DNA of 64,000 nucleotides, taken from positions 124,001-188,000 of the forward strand of contig JAGTJM010000056.1 of the NCBI GenBank assembly GCA_020747015.1. The letters are read 5' to 3'. Position numbers and translations under genes: made by a program. How positions within the stretch are numbered: the stretch's first letter is position 1; each line of letters starts with the position of its first letter. The notes under the pieces are model-generated. The model was not told the origin of the DNA and ran no database searches. It was given only the letters and a program-made list of their open reading frames with translations. This document shows positions 46,335-58,137 of the stretch, piece after piece. The stretch is from Pyrenochaeta sp. MPI-SDFR-AT-0127. Taxonomy: Eukaryota; Ascomycota; Dothideomycetes; Pleosporales; Cucurbitariaceae.

Positions 46335-47459
46335 GGTTGGCGGTGGTACTGTCAGAATGTTCGTGGAGGTTGTTACTTGTAAGACTGAGAAGTTCTCGAG
46401 GAAATATTGTCTAGCTGTCTATTGGTGGGGTTGTGGGTTTTGGAAGTCGCGGTGGAGAGTGAAGCTAGGTGCTGGCTGGTAATGGAGACGTTCATCATGG
46501 GCCAAGGGCGGAAGTATATACTCATTTCTTTTGCATAGAAGGTCTGATCTTGACGCACTCTAGCAAGAATACCGCCGACTCAGCCTCTTCCGTATGGTCC
46601 GTTGCTATCATTTTGGACTTTTTCAAGATGCAACATGTTTGGTGTTGCGAATACCCCTTACGGAGTGCGAGTACGAAAAGTACGAGTGCGAGACCGAGAA
46701 AAAGTCGGGCCGAAACGCGTCACAGGCCTCAGCCCTACAACCTTCCCTCACGTTTCATTTGTAAATAGGAACACCAAGCTTTGCGGCTGGTGATATTCAA
46801 ATGCTTGGCTTGTCAGATTGTAAGAAACGCTGCGAGTGTTGAGCAATGATTGGTGGAGTGCGGCGTCTACGCTTTGCTCGGTCAATGCTTCTTTATCCCA
46901 CTCTGCAACCAGAGTCGAAGAAAAGTCAAAGCTCGCAAGGCATATTCCGGTATCTATGAGGCTCATCCCAGATCGGCAGTATTGATCCATGTCGGATGTC
47001 TCCAGAACCGTTTCCCGCAAAGTTAGGCTTGCGAACAAACACAAATCGACGCAGGGGTTGGTCATCATACACGCAAAACCAATGCAAATGTACCTGAGAT
47101 TTGGGTCACTAAATTTGGGCAATGGTGCTTTCTCGCATTAGATTCGCTGTTCTCGCTTTGAAGATAACGGAAAAGCCCGCTGTCGTGGTGCATTCGCAAA
47201 TCCAGCCCAACGGCCCGAATTGGTGTAACTGCGACGACACGCTGTACATGTACAAGACCGCATGAGTGATGAAATAGGGATCATCAGTAGTCGTGACGCA
47301 TCAGATGAACAAGCATGGAAAGCGGGCAAAGGAGATTCTCGCAAACCTTGAACTCTGGCCTTGTAGGGGCGCAGACAAAGTGGCTTGCTAGCTGCAGGCT
47401 GTCAGGTTCGATGATGCAGGCGGCTTCTAGATTTCTAATCCGCCTCCTCCGCCTCAGCT
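46335..47459. other. intergenic, no supported gene
   Basis: A 124-codon minus-strand frame (47,122-46,748) begins with TTG and has no recognisable domain. It lies downstream of the regulator gene. It also holds the promoter of the MARVEL-like gene. Confidence 0.4.
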
Positions 47460-49790
47460 CTATCCCGGAGGTAATGGGCCGGGTGGTCCGTGAATATGTC
47501 CGTGGACGTTTGGAGTGCCCTCGTTGCCAAGTAGACTGCCAAGATCGCCCCAGTTCCAATCATGGATGTTGTTAATCGTAAAGTCCATAAACTGCATCTG
47601 CGTAGTTCTGTCAAGCCGCGCAGTAGGATACGCAGTGCCTGCGTACTCCTGTTCAGGATAGAAGCGTGATTGCCCATTGTCGGCAAACATGTATGCGCCA
47701 CTGTTTGTTGAAGACTGATGGTAAGGGTACGGCATGACCTCTTGATGCTGTTCCTGCGGCAGCCGTGAAGGGGCCGGTGTCTGCTCGGCGGGTTCTTCCT
47801 TGGAATCGACGGCGGCCAACGGCGAGATGTTCATGGCATCGGCCATGGAGTGAAGTTCGGGGACAATGGAAGCAAACTTCTCAATTGTGCCGGGCATGTG
47901 AGGGTTTCGTCTGTGACGCTGCGCCAAATCGGCCAGCTGCGAGAGAAGTATCCGCGAGGCTGTCATGTTTGTGGTCCCCATTTTATTCAAACACACCAGG
48001 TCGAGAACGAGCACGGAACTGGAAGCCAGCGTATACCAAATGTCCCACCAGGTGATGGCATCAAACTTGCCGAGGGTCTCGAGTTTGAACATGATGCCGC
48101 CCAAGTCTCTGCCCGAGTCGGAGCACGACTCTGCCATGGCAATGAGGGCAGCATTTGTGGAGTCCTTGCCCTCTTTGGACAAGACGGAAGCGCGCGCAAG
48201 GAGGGCTGCGCGACAGAGCACGATGATGGTATAGTGGTACATGGCATGTAGCAGCAGGAGTGGTCGCTGGAATGCAGGCGGCGACGTGTTGCAGGCCTCC
48301 ACGCGAAGGTGCTCAGGGATCGAGTCTTTCCACCGCTCCAAGTCTCTGAGGACGCCCGCGGCGGGAGACAAGGGCCCCACGTAGGATTCGTCGCTCGCGT
48401 TTGACCTGATGGTCTTTGGTGCGCGGCAGGCGGAGCCGAGATGTACGACCAAGCGGTTGAACCACTTGCTGTAGTCGGGGGGAGAATACCCGGCCATGCC
48501 AATGATGCGTTCGTTGGGACAGCTGATTTTGGTTGCCGGATGCTCAATGGCACTTGGGCGGTCGTACGACGAGACCTGGATCTGCTCGAAGGCGTACAGG
48601 GTCCACCACAGTCGCTTGCGCAGCTCTCTGGCCAGCGGGGTCTGCAGCGTGCTCACCTTGTCCTGGTGCAGGCCGATGGCAAAGGCTATGCGGATGGCGG
48701 TGCCGGTCAGATTCCAGCAGGCGTCGCGGTGGTTGGTGTTGTGGAGGTGCATGGCGGCGAGCATCATGGCCTGGACCGCCATGACGCTCGAGGTGAAGAT
48801 GACGACAGGCAGGAGCGTCTGGACGCGGCGCCACCACAGGCGCTCCTGGTCTGGGGGGAAGGGGATGCGCGCAACGCGACGAGCCAGCAGCAGGACACAC
48901 AGGAAGCTGCACAGCCAGGCGGGGTCGGCGGTGGGCGGGTCGGCCAGCCATGCCTCGTAGGCCTCGCGGAAGGAGGCCTCGTGCAGGACGGGGAAGTCGG
49001 GGTTGATGTATTCGAAGAAGGCGCCGATCAGGGACTCGAGGCTCGGGGTCTCGCCAGGGCTGATGGCGGCCGGGGAGCGTCTGTTGGTGATGGTGCTGGT
49101 GTTGGTGCTGGTGTTTGTGTAGGTGTTGTTGTTGTTGGCGGCGTAGGTGTTCGTGTTGCTGCTGCTGTGGACGGGCGAGTTGTGCTCCAGGTGGGAAGTC
49201 GCGCTCGGCGGCGAGAGGGTGTGTGGGTCGCTGCTGCCGTCCATGGGCTCCTGGTCGGCGGCGTTCCTGCCAAACAGGACGAACTCGCGGATGGCGCCCT
49301 TGCCCACGAGCGTGCGCAGTTTCAGGTGGAAGGAGAAGGAGCTGGCGGGCCCAATGTACTGCACCTGCCCTTGCTGGTCCGGCAGCAGCGACATGGACTC
49401 GTCGCCCTCGCGGTCGCTGCCGCTCTTGTGCTCGCCGCTGGCCTCGCCGTCGCCCGCCTCGGGCAGCGCAATCCCCAGCGAGTGGCCCAGCTGGCGCAGC
49501 TCGTCCATGTTGGACACGTCGGCCTCGGGCAGCAGGCCCTTGACCAGCGACTCGAGCAGCGCCAGCCGCCGCCCCAGGCCCTCGACGCTGCCGTACAGGC
49601 GCTTCTTGCGCGGCTGCGTCGTCTGGCACTCGATGTTGTGCACCATGCAGTATCTGCACGACTCTTGCCCGGGCTCTTTTCTGCATTTTTGCTTGCGCGA
49701 CTTGCACTTGTCGCAGCTCGTCTCGGTGCGTTTCCGCTTGTCCAGAGGCACTCTGCGCGAGCTGCCGCTACCCGTCGCCGCGGGTATCAT
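47460..49790 (-). CDS. Zn2Cys6 transcription factor with fungal_trans domain
   Basis: This single-exon protein has 776 residues. The zinc cluster uses C26, C29, C36, C45, C48 and C55 (SCDKCKSRKQKC, then CRYCMVHNIEC), followed by a linker and a short coiled coil (RRLALLESLVKGLLPEA). A disordered Asn/Thr/Ser segment of low complexity spans about residues 205-240. The fungal_trans (middle homology) domain begins near residue 255 (LIGAFFEYINPDFPVLHEAS) and includes GTAIRIAFAIGLHQD and ELRKRLWWTLYAFE, its best-kept blocks. The protein is nuclear. High GC and codon bias produce long antisense shadow frames. Target genes are unknown; no metabolic genes are adjacent. Confidence 0.93.
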   Translation of the reverse strand: MIPAATGSGSSRRVPLDKRKRTETSCDKCKSRKQKCRKEPGQESCRYCMVHNIECQTTQPRKKRLYGSVEGLGRRLALLESLVKGLLPEADVSNMDELRQLGHSLGIALPEAGDGEASGEHKSGSDREGDESMSLLPDQQGQVQYIGPASSFSFHLKLRTLVGKGAIREFVLFGRNAADQEPMDGSSDPHTLSPPSATSHLEHNSPVHSSSNTNTYAANNNNTYTNTSTNTSTITNRRSPAAISPGETPSLESLIGAFFEYINPDFPVLHEASFREAYEAWLADPPTADPAWLCSFLCVLLLARRVARIPFPPDQERLWWRRVQTLLPVVIFTSSVMAVQAMMLAAMHLHNTNHRDACWNLTGTAIRIAFAIGLHQDKVSTLQTPLARELRKRLWWTLYAFEQIQVSSYDRPSAIEHPATKISCPNERIIGMAGYSPPDYSKWFNRLVVHLGSACRAPKTIRSNASDESYVGPLSPAAGVLRDLERWKDSIPEHLRVEACNTSPPAFQRPLLLLHAMYHYTIIVLCRAALLARASVLSKEGKDSTNAALIAMAESCSDSGRDLGGIMFKLETLGKFDAITWWDIWYTLASSSVLVLDLVCLNKMGTTNMTASRILLSQLADLAQRHRRNPHMPGTIEKFASIVPELHSMADAMNISPLAAVDSKEEPAEQTPAPSRLPQEQHQEVMPYPYHQSSTNSGAYMFADNGQSRFYPEQEYAGTAYPTARLDRTTQMQFMDFTINNIHDWNWGDLGSLLGNEGTPNVHGHIHGPPGPLPPG
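49060..49170 (-). repeat. in-frame trinucleotide low-complexity repeat (Asn/Thr codons)
   Basis: An imperfect AAC/ACC/AGC trinucleotide array within the regulator gene encodes an Asn-, Thr- and Ser-rich linker between the zinc cluster and the fungal_trans domain. Its length is likely to vary between strains. Confidence 0.6.
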
Positions 49791-52700
49791 GGCGGCAGGA
49801 GGAGGATGTAGCGAGGCCTTCGAGGCGGGGCGGCGCGGGCATCAGGACGCAGGCGGGAGCATGGCGGCCAGCATCTCACGTCGTCAAGGGCATTGGAGGT
49901 CGTGCTGAATGCTGGCTGTCCGTACCGCAACGCAGCTGCGGCTGTCGACTACGACTGCGATCGAGATGCAGGGACTCCACACCGTCCCAGCCATCAGGCT
50001 AGGCCCGATTTTCGACTTGTCGTCTCCCGCTTGCTGGACTTGGGCTCGGTTGTCGGAGCTTTTCACGCGCCCCCTGGCCAACCAGACGTGACGTGGGGTT
50101 GGCGCTGGCAACACTCACCAAGAATGTGCCTAGGTAATCATGTCTGCCTCTGCCTCTGCCTCTTCACCAAATGCCTTCTTCGACGTCCCAGGTTCCGTTG
50201 ACATCCGCACTCGACTTTGCCATTGGACATTCCAAGCACTGGGCCGCTGCAACTCCTAATCTGAGCTCAGTTATGTACATCTTTACCTGCTCATCGCCTA
50301 CCATCCTCCAAGGCGTTGTGGCATCAACTGCTTGGCCCCGAGCTTTCCAATGCTGCCTCCACTGCTTAGGCTCTTGTTATGATATCCAAGCCTCCTAACA
50401 AGACTTTTCATTAGCGCTTCGCAATCTCACCACTCCTCCTTTCTCGTCCCAGATCATCTCCGACTAGATGCCTGTCACTGGTTGCATCAATCAATGTGCT
50501 GCAAACCATCACATGCGATGCTTACCCAGAAAGTCAGGGAGTGGTCGTTAAAGAAGTCTCTACAACGCTACTAGTCTCCTTTCGAAGCTCTGCTATCAAT
50601 TAGTCGATTTTCGTATCGCTGTCGAAGACGGCTGTGCCATCGTACGCCAGGCACTGCAACATTTGCTGCTGTGAAACACATGGCGGAAATCCCACAAGCT
50701 GAGACACGATATTTGGATGTCTAATATTGTCAGCTCTTAAAACATTCCACAAGTATTCGCCGAGCCTACTTTGCGTCCCGGTTTGCCTTACGACCAACGA
50801 AATTTGGCCGGTTCGTCGATTAGTAAACTATTCTTCATGAACCAAAACACCGACATCATCCAGTTTAAGACAGTGACTGCCTGTAGATTACTCAAACTCG
50901 AACCTTGTCTCGACCGACCGGTCAAGCCACATTCGTCTTCGGCAACATCGTCGATGGAAACCGTCATCCGCATCACGAAACGCCAGACCAAAATGCCGCA
51001 TGTGCGGAAGTCTGCTGCCGAAGGCTTGCCCCTCACCGCCTATGAATCCGCAATCAAGACACATGTGCTTAGCGAGCCAAATTGCATCGAATCCGGTATT
51101 TCTGCTCTCTTCTAGCAATAATTACCGAAAACTGCACAGTCCTGCAGTTGACCATATGCAAGCCCCAGCACAGAGCGCCGGAAAGCTAACTGGCTCGCTG
51201 CTGGACATGCTGATGCCAACATTTGAAATAATTTCGGAGGAAGCACCAAAACCACCAAAGAATTTGGCAACATGTGCACGTTAGGTAAGGAGTATAGAGT
51301 ATCCCATGTGCATCCAACATATCAATATCACCATAGGATGGCTTGCAATGCCCTCGTGGCCAACTTTCAATCTAACCGACCTGTTATTTCCAGGGAGCCA
51401 CGCCTTTATAACCTGTACAAATATGATTACAAAGATCACTTTATGACGATTTCAGGACAGCCATCTCGGTGGTCTGACTAGACAAGGCATAGTCAGACTC
51501 CCTAGGCAAAAGTGGGTAATACAGAAGCTGGCGAAATGTCTTCAACGATCAGCCAGGACCCGGAAAAGATGTGCAGCACATACGAGGCTACATTCCCCTT
51601 TTTCGCCATTATTTCACTCACCGCAACTTTGGATACCAGTATCCGCACTACAAGGGCCATGGCGACGGCGTAATCATATTTAGGCACAGTGTTGTGAATG
51701 GGCACCCAGAAAACGGCGAAGGAGGACAGAGTGGAAACCATTGCCAATGTCCTTCTATCCAAACTGTGGATTACCTCGCGATAATTTCGGCCCTTTATGT
51801 GGCTTGCACGGCCAGGGTTTGACTAGTCTTTCTAGACTTCATTGCAACATTACGATTGGATCTCGCCAATGCACCTTGCCGACAATATCGACAGGACTCC
51901 GTCTCTACACATTATCCTCTCACACGTGGGAACTTGATGATAGAGCCATGCTTGGTACCGACCATTAGTTGTTTACCAGTCCGAAGCAGACTCATGTATC
52001 TAATACTTTGATCGGCTGTATCAAAATTGCAGAGGGCTTCCGCATGGTAGTGAGCGTTGCATATGGAGCAGTCGAGGTTGAAAGTGGGATCCCGATAGTA
52101 AATTTAAATAAACTCATCTAGGTGACCACATCTTACATCATACGCCCACCGGTGTTTTCGCCGATTCCCTTTCGCAGTCTGCCGGGAATGGCAATTGTCC
52201 TCGCCGGGCAGCTTTCAAACTCTATTGGCGGGATACATGCTCCTTGTGGCAGGTGCTGCAACGCCATCCAGCCTTCTCACAACCCAACAACCCTCTCCAC
52301 CAAACAAGCACCTCATGACTGCTTCGTATACTTTCATCCATGCCTGCACAGCATCTGCAAATGCCCCCATCGACCGTTCCATTGCTAAGCGAAGGCGTTC
52401 GGCTGCAACCACCCGCACCTACTAGCATCTTGTAGGCTTCATGCACCCGACTAGCCCAATGTATCCCCAACCGACACCCTCACATAGAACCGATGTCCGT
52501 GGACACGACACCAGGCTCAATATTCGGGGCGCGGACTTGCCGTATGTATGTACGTAGGGAAGCCTTGATGCAGACTACAAGCAGAATTTGCTACGGCAGC
52601 CTAGGGCATGCGCATGCTGGTTTGCGCACCCATCGACGCTCTATGATTCCGACGGTTTGGGAAGTACAAATTTCCTGCACAACCGTTGCTGGTGCGTGCT

Positions 52701-52950
52701 GATTCAGATCGTCATCTCGTACAATGGCAATAAAAAAGTTGGGGGGTTACTTTATGCCGGATTGTTTTACTATTGTTCTCAACGATCGGCAGGCATTTCA
52801 CATTCCTTGCTCGACCCTAAAACCCAACTCTTGTGCATAGGCATTAAGGCCCACTCCCATGACTGGGATCGTTGCATCGCAAACACATCACTCCGGTTCG
52901 TACACTAGGTAATATTATCACCTTACGGAAAGAAGAAGGGAAAGAGAAGG
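49791..52950. other. 3.2-kb interval without a supported gene
   Basis: Short chance frames only. The left part contains the promoter of the Zn2Cys6 regulator and the right part that of the FAD monooxygenase (A/G-rich just before 52951). No repeats of note. Confidence 0.4.
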
Positions 52951-54297
52951 ATGGCACAGGACTTCAACATCGCCATCGTCGGCGCAGGAATTGGCGGCCT
53001 GGGTTTCGCAATCGGCCTCAATCACCTCAACGTACCTTTCACAATCTATGAATCTGCACAGCAGTTCTCTGCAGTGGGCGCAGGCGTGGGTCTAGGACCA
53101 AATGCCCTTCGAGCAATGGATTTGATCGACAAGCGCTTCAGCGATATGTACATGGCTATTGCTACCGGAAATCTGAACCCAGAGAAAAAGCACGTCATGA
53201 TGGAGGCAATGCGTATGGAAGAGGGGCTAGGAGAAGGAGAAAGCTGGTGGGGTCATGGCGGTTGGGGAGCAGAGTACTATGAACGGACTGGTGCGCACAG
53301 GAAAGATTTGCTGGATATCATGACGAGTTTCATCAAGCAGGATGCCGTGCAGTTCAACAAGAGGGTTCAGAAGATGCAACAAGCCAACGGTCGCGTAACA
53401 CTTACTTTTGAAGATGGTCAAGTCGCCCACCATGCCGCAGTCATTTGCTGTGATGGCATCAAAGGCTCCTCCCGAAGCATCGTCCTTGGAGACCGATATC
53501 CAGACTGCGTTGAAGCGCAATACACGAACAAGTATGCCTATCGCACTATAATTCCCATGGCCGACGCCAAGGAGATATTAGGAGAACTTGCCACGGATGC
53601 CAAAATGTACATCAGCAAAGGCGCAAACTTGTCCACATATCCCATTAGCCAAGGCAAGGCAATAAATGTCGTAGCCTTCAAGTACGACCCGCAGCCCTGG
53701 ATGCACCCTGAAATCACATACGACGTCTCGCGGGAAGACATGCTGAACGACTTTTCAGAGCAAAATCTTGATCCGCGGTTGATGAGGTTACTCGACTGGG
53801 CGAGTCCCACGCGTTGGGCAATCAAACATCACCTCAACACACCCACATATTACAATAGCTTGATCTGCATGCTCGGCGATGTCGCGCACGCAAGCGGTCC
53901 ACATCAAGGCGCAGGCGCCGGCCAGTGCCTTGAAGACGCCTTAGTCTTATCCCGTGTGCTCGGCCGCGTAATCCAATCCATACCCTCGTCTACGCTCGCC
54001 AGCGCCTCTCCAACGCGTACACGCATCGTAGAAGCAGCATTCCAGGCGTACGACCAAGTGCGGCGCCCTCGCGCACAGCAACAAGTCCACACCAGCCAGG
54101 AATGCGGCGAAATATACAACCTCATGGGATCCATGGCTGACGCCGACATACCAGAAGTAGTGCAACACATGAACGAAAGGTTTGCGTGGATTTGGCTGCA
54201 CGACTTGCAGAGTGATGTCAGGAGCGTGGAGGAGAGGTTTGATGAGCTGGCAGATTTGGCTAAGCGAGACGAGAGGGACAGAGGTGCCAGGTTGTAA
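52951..54297 (+). CDS. FAD-dependent aromatic hydroxylase (salicylate hydroxylase-like)
   Basis: This is a 448-residue single-exon flavoprotein of the group A monooxygenase family. The N-terminal dinucleotide fold is IAIVGAGIGGLGFAIGL. The DG motif is CCDGIKGSSRS (about residue 168). The second FAD motif is MLGDVAHASGPHQGAGAGQC (about 308), followed by EDALVLSRVL. No signal or anchor is present, so it is cytosolic. The family hydroxylates, and sometimes decarboxylates, aromatic acids using NAD(P)H and oxygen. Salicylate-type substrates are the commonest annotation, but related enzymes act in secondary metabolism. Neighbouring genes do not settle the substrate. Confidence 0.9.
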   Translation: MAQDFNIAIVGAGIGGLGFAIGLNHLNVPFTIYESAQQFSAVGAGVGLGPNALRAMDLIDKRFSDMYMAIATGNLNPEKKHVMMEAMRMEEGLGEGESWWGHGGWGAEYYERTGAHRKDLLDIMTSFIKQDAVQFNKRVQKMQQANGRVTLTFEDGQVAHHAAVICCDGIKGSSRSIVLGDRYPDCVEAQYTNKYAYRTIIPMADAKEILGELATDAKMYISKGANLSTYPISQGKAINVVAFKYDPQPWMHPEITYDVSREDMLNDFSEQNLDPRLMRLLDWASPTRWAIKHHLNTPTYYNSLICMLGDVAHASGPHQGAGAGQCLEDALVLSRVLGRVIQSIPSSTLASASPTRTRIVEAAFQAYDQVRRPRAQQQVHTSQECGEIYNLMGSMADADIPEVVQHMNERFAWIWLHDLQSDVRSVEERFDELADLAKRDERDRGARL

Positions 54298-54932
54298 GCC
54301 CATTTCTTTCATAATTTACGGGTTATGCAGGCTTTGGGCTAATGTTGATGTAGAGTTGATACGCCAAATGCATCGCCCGTGCGCTAAGCGGTCATGACAG
54401 AGAAGAATGGTTTTATCAGCTACTCATCATCTTGTTTGTATACCCTCTTTTTGGTCTCGTGAACATAGTAGCATATAGGTGCGAGCACTTGGTCCGCGTT
54501 GAATGAGATCTTGAACGCAACCGCGCGCTTGCATGATGGTTTAGCGGGCATAGCTTCCTCTTTTCTCTTCATACCGGATTCTGGCGTGCAATTCTATCAA
54601 GGCCTGGTCCCAGACTGCGCCAAGATCAACCAAATTTTATGACAGAGCGGTAAAATGGGTGTGAATTGGTTTTGCAAGAGTTAAATCTTGTTTTACAACT
54701 ATCTGTGATTCCTTCACATCATTCTTCTTGAAATTAAATTAGATTGGTGCTGTGAGCCAGTTCTAGGTTTCCGTCTTGGATATTCTGTTTAAGCGACGGT
54801 CTATTTCTGCTATTTATAATTTTTGCCAAGTTGGATTGTGGTTAGTCGAGAGCAAGATGCGAATATGTGGGCAGTCTAGAACATTACTATTGAACATCTA
54901 CATAAAGTAATATCAGTTGGTCAGACCCGCTT
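54298..54932. other. convergent 3' intergenic region
   Basis: AT-rich space between the stop codons of the FAD monooxygenase (+) and the beta-galactosidase (-). It presumably carries both terminators. No coding frame. Confidence 0.5.
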
Positions 54933-57900
54933 CTATGGTGCCTGTAACAGGACTTCAAACTCAAATGCCTCTGTCAACAACGCATACTCATCCAATGTTC
55001 TAGGTCCACAACTGCCGCTGCCCAGCCCGTGATGTGCCCAGTCGAGCCTCAACACCACTGCGTCAGTCTTCTTCTTTCGGAGCTCGTAAGGATGCTTGGC
55101 GTCTGCAACATCTCGCATTCTGTAATGGCTGGCTTGGAAATCGAACAGATGCCTTTCCTTTCCATCTTTTTCGGCGAATTGGACATTCAGGCCCGCACCG
55201 GCACCGTTCTTGATGGACAGATAGCGCGTGTCGGTGTGGTTCGAACTCTCCTGTGGGACCTCGTAGTCTGTCCATAGCTCATCCACGCTAGTAACACTGT
55301 ATTTTCCAACGGGCTGCGAGAGCTTGCTGTCACGATACGTCTCTCCCACGCCGCGGCCAAACCACTCAACTTGCTGGAACTGATTCGGGGTCTCCAGAAC
55401 AAGGCCGATCCGGGGCAATGTGCGGGGCAGATTCTCGCCTTTGGGTGTACCGGCGACGTGAATGGACAGGGAGCCGCTGGCGTGGAAATTATATGTGACG
55501 GTACATTCGATAGACCAGGAGAGAATTGGGGGCGCGACCCGCTGCTGCACTGTAATTTTGAGCTCCTCTTGACTCGATTGCTCCCATGTAACTTTTCGTG
55601 CGGATAGTCTTGCAAGATGCAGCTTCTTGTCGTTCCAGTCCCAGCCATCCTGGGGTGCGTCGTTGTCCGTGGGAGCGCGGAAGAAGTCGATTTCCGGTGC
55701 CTTCGAGACCAACTCAGTGGAGGCTTGGAGCCATGATGTGAGAGACCCGTGCAGCGTATTAAAAGTCCATGTAGATTTCTCGGTGGTAATCTTGAGTGTG
55801 TTCCTGGATGTGGTAACGTCTAATTGTTGAGTAGAAGGAGCTGGTCGTTGTAGCGGAGTGATTGCGGTAATAGATACCTGAGCAGTCGCGATTTGGAAGC
55901 CTTGCTCGAGGGTTGTGGTGCTTGCTTTCAAGGCGAACGAGAAGTTTATCAAGACCTCGCCTTCCGAGCTTGAAATCTTGGGGATGTCAATTTCGAATGT
56001 TTGGCCTGGCGCAACGCCAGACGGAATGTCGAGCGATCCCTGCTCTCCCTTGTCACCAGATTCAGAGACTGTGGTATATTGGCAGCTCAGATGATCCAGT
56101 GTGATGAAATCATACCGGTTGATGAACTTCGCCTTCGTCTTACTAGACTCCACTAGCTGCACCGGCTCGATGGCTTTCTTGTACTCGATCAAGCCAGCAT
56201 TCGGCTGATGATCAGAGTTGACAAGACCGTCCATGACAAACGTAGCGTCATGGACCTCCTCGCCAAAGTCGCCGCCATAAGCATAAAACTCCTCATTAGT
56301 CTCTTTGTCTTTCGTCAAAAGCCCGTGGTTTGCCCATTCCCATGCAAAGCCACCCTGCAGAGTCGGGTACTTGTAGAAAGCATCAACATATTCCTTGATG
56401 TTTCCGGGGCCATTGCCCATGGCGTGGATCTGTATTTGATTAGATTCTCTGACAAATCAACAGAGATATTGTACTCACAAATTCGCATAGCACAAGTGGC
56501 TTCGTCTTGCTCTTATCCTCCGCAAATCGGACAATCTCGTCAATTGGCGGGTACATCCTGGAGTACATATCCATTGTCTCCGCATAGATGTCGGCTTCGT
56601 AGTGAATTGGCCTGCTATCATCATATGCCTTGATATGATCATACATGGCCTTGAAATTCTGGCCAAAGAATGCTTCGTTACCCAAGCTCCAAATGATGAT
56701 CGAAGGATGTAATTGATCTCTTTTCACCAGAGCTTCAGCTCGATCGACGTATGCATGGGTCCAATCTGGGTTGTTGGTCGTCCATTCAGCGGCTTTCTGC
56801 CTAGTAAGAAGCTGTCGTTCACGGAACGGTAGATTTTGTTCTTGCGGGGATAGCGCAGCATCGGCTATACTCTCGAAACCGTGGCACTCTAGGTCGGCTT
56901 CATCAATAACCCAAAAGCCCATCTCATCAGCAAGATCATACAAGCGCGGGTCGTTCAACTGATGCGAAGTGCGGATAGCGTTGACATTGTGGCGTTTCAT
57001 TGTCACGAGGTCCTGCTTCATGAACTCGTAAGGAACGGCTCGGCCGAATGTAGGGTGATGTTCATGGCGGTTTACACCGCGGAAAACAACCCTCTTGCCA
57101 TTGACCTTGAGCAGACCATCCTTCATCTCCACTTGTCGGAACCCAATGCGCTGAGCAACATGCTGCTCAGAACTTAAGGACACTACCAAATGGTAGAGGT
57201 TGGGCGATTCAGCGGTCCACTTTAAGGGGTTCTTCACCGGGATACTGAGTTCTGTGACAACTCCATTTTTGATTTCGGCCTCTTTTGATGCAACATTCTC
57301 TTTCTTTGCGTCGAGGACTTTCACAACAACCTTTCCGGATCCGACAGCGCTCACCTTGATCTTGAGCTCAGCATCCGTGTAGGACGAGTCTAGAAGCGTC
57401 TGAGCAAACACATTGTCAATGCGCGACTCCTTGGGAAAGCCAACCAAGAGCACGTCACGGAAACTATAGTCGTGAGCAGTGATTTCATCAAAGGGGCCGA
57501 AAACTTACATGCCACTCAACCACCACTGGTCTTGGTCCTCAATATAGGTACCGTCGCAGAACTGATAGACCCTCACAGCTAATATATTCTCGGTCTCGGG
57601 ATCAACCAAAGCAGTCACGTCAAATTCATCCGGATTTCTGCTTCCTTGGGAGTATCCGACCTCCTTGCCGTTGACCCAGACATGAAAAGCAGCATCGACG
57701 CCCTCGAATCTGAGGCGGATTTGGCCATTCTTCAATGCTTCGGGAACTTTGAACTTCTTGATATAGGACCCAGTCTCATTTTCCGTAAAGGAAACATTGG
57801 GAGGATCAACGGGAATGGGGTATATGACATTTGTGTACTGGGGGCCCTTGCCAAATCCTTGCAGCTGCCACATGCCTGGCACGGCAATGTCGCTCCATTT

Positions 57901-58137
57901 TGAGGCGTCGTAAGATGTGGACTCGAATCCTTCTGGCGCCTCGAATGGAGAATATGCGTGCTGGAACTTCCACGTGCCAGACAGGCTATGTGTCTTGGAC
58001 TTGCTCACATCATACGAGAGCGCATCGGCTTCTGATGTGTAGTTCTGAAAGTATGCACGGGCTGGTAGTGTGTTCTTGTGGAGTATACTGAGGTTGTTCC
58101 AGTCTGGAGTATCAGCAGGATGTACACCTGAAGTCAT
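54933..58137 (-). CDS. intracellular GH2 beta-galactosidase (LacZ type)
   Basis: Three exons, 58137-57509, 57463-56479 and 56429-54933, with introns of 45 and 49 nt, give 1036 residues, close to bacterial LacZ. The five-domain order is readable. It starts with the N-terminal jelly roll (YTNVIYPIPVDPP, DGTYIEDQDQWWLSGIFRDV), then the linker. The TIM barrel carries GVNRHEHHP, the acid/base Glu473 in IIWSLGNEAFFG and the nucleophile Glu537 in CEFIHAMGNGPG. The small-chain domain has WFGRGVGETY. The second intron falls one codon after the nucleophile. No signal peptide is present, so hydrolysis occurs inside the cell and needs an importer. The MFS permease diverging from the same promoter fits that need. 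Natural substrates are lactose or other beta-galactosides. Confidence 0.95.

Noticed and set aside
46748..47122. 124-codon minus-strand frame downstream of the large regulator
   Set aside because: Starts with TTG only, no splice-linked partner and no recognisable family.
48544..49707. 387-codon minus-strand frame overlapping the same regulator in another frame
   Set aside because: Arg/Ala/Pro/Gln low-complexity translation, a frame-shifted shadow of the regulator.
48441..49811. 456-codon plus-strand frame opposite the large Zn2Cys6 regulator
   Set aside because: It is an antisense shadow caused by high GC and codon bias of the real gene. It is low-complexity Val/Gly/Ala/Arg, with no domain, and the minus strand has an unmistakable zinc cluster and fungal_trans domain.
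55029..55277. tRNA-like GGTTCGAACTC near 55,245 (B-box look-alike)
   Set aside because: It lies inside the beta-galactosidase coding sequence, and no matching A-box or cloverleaf stem could be formed around it.
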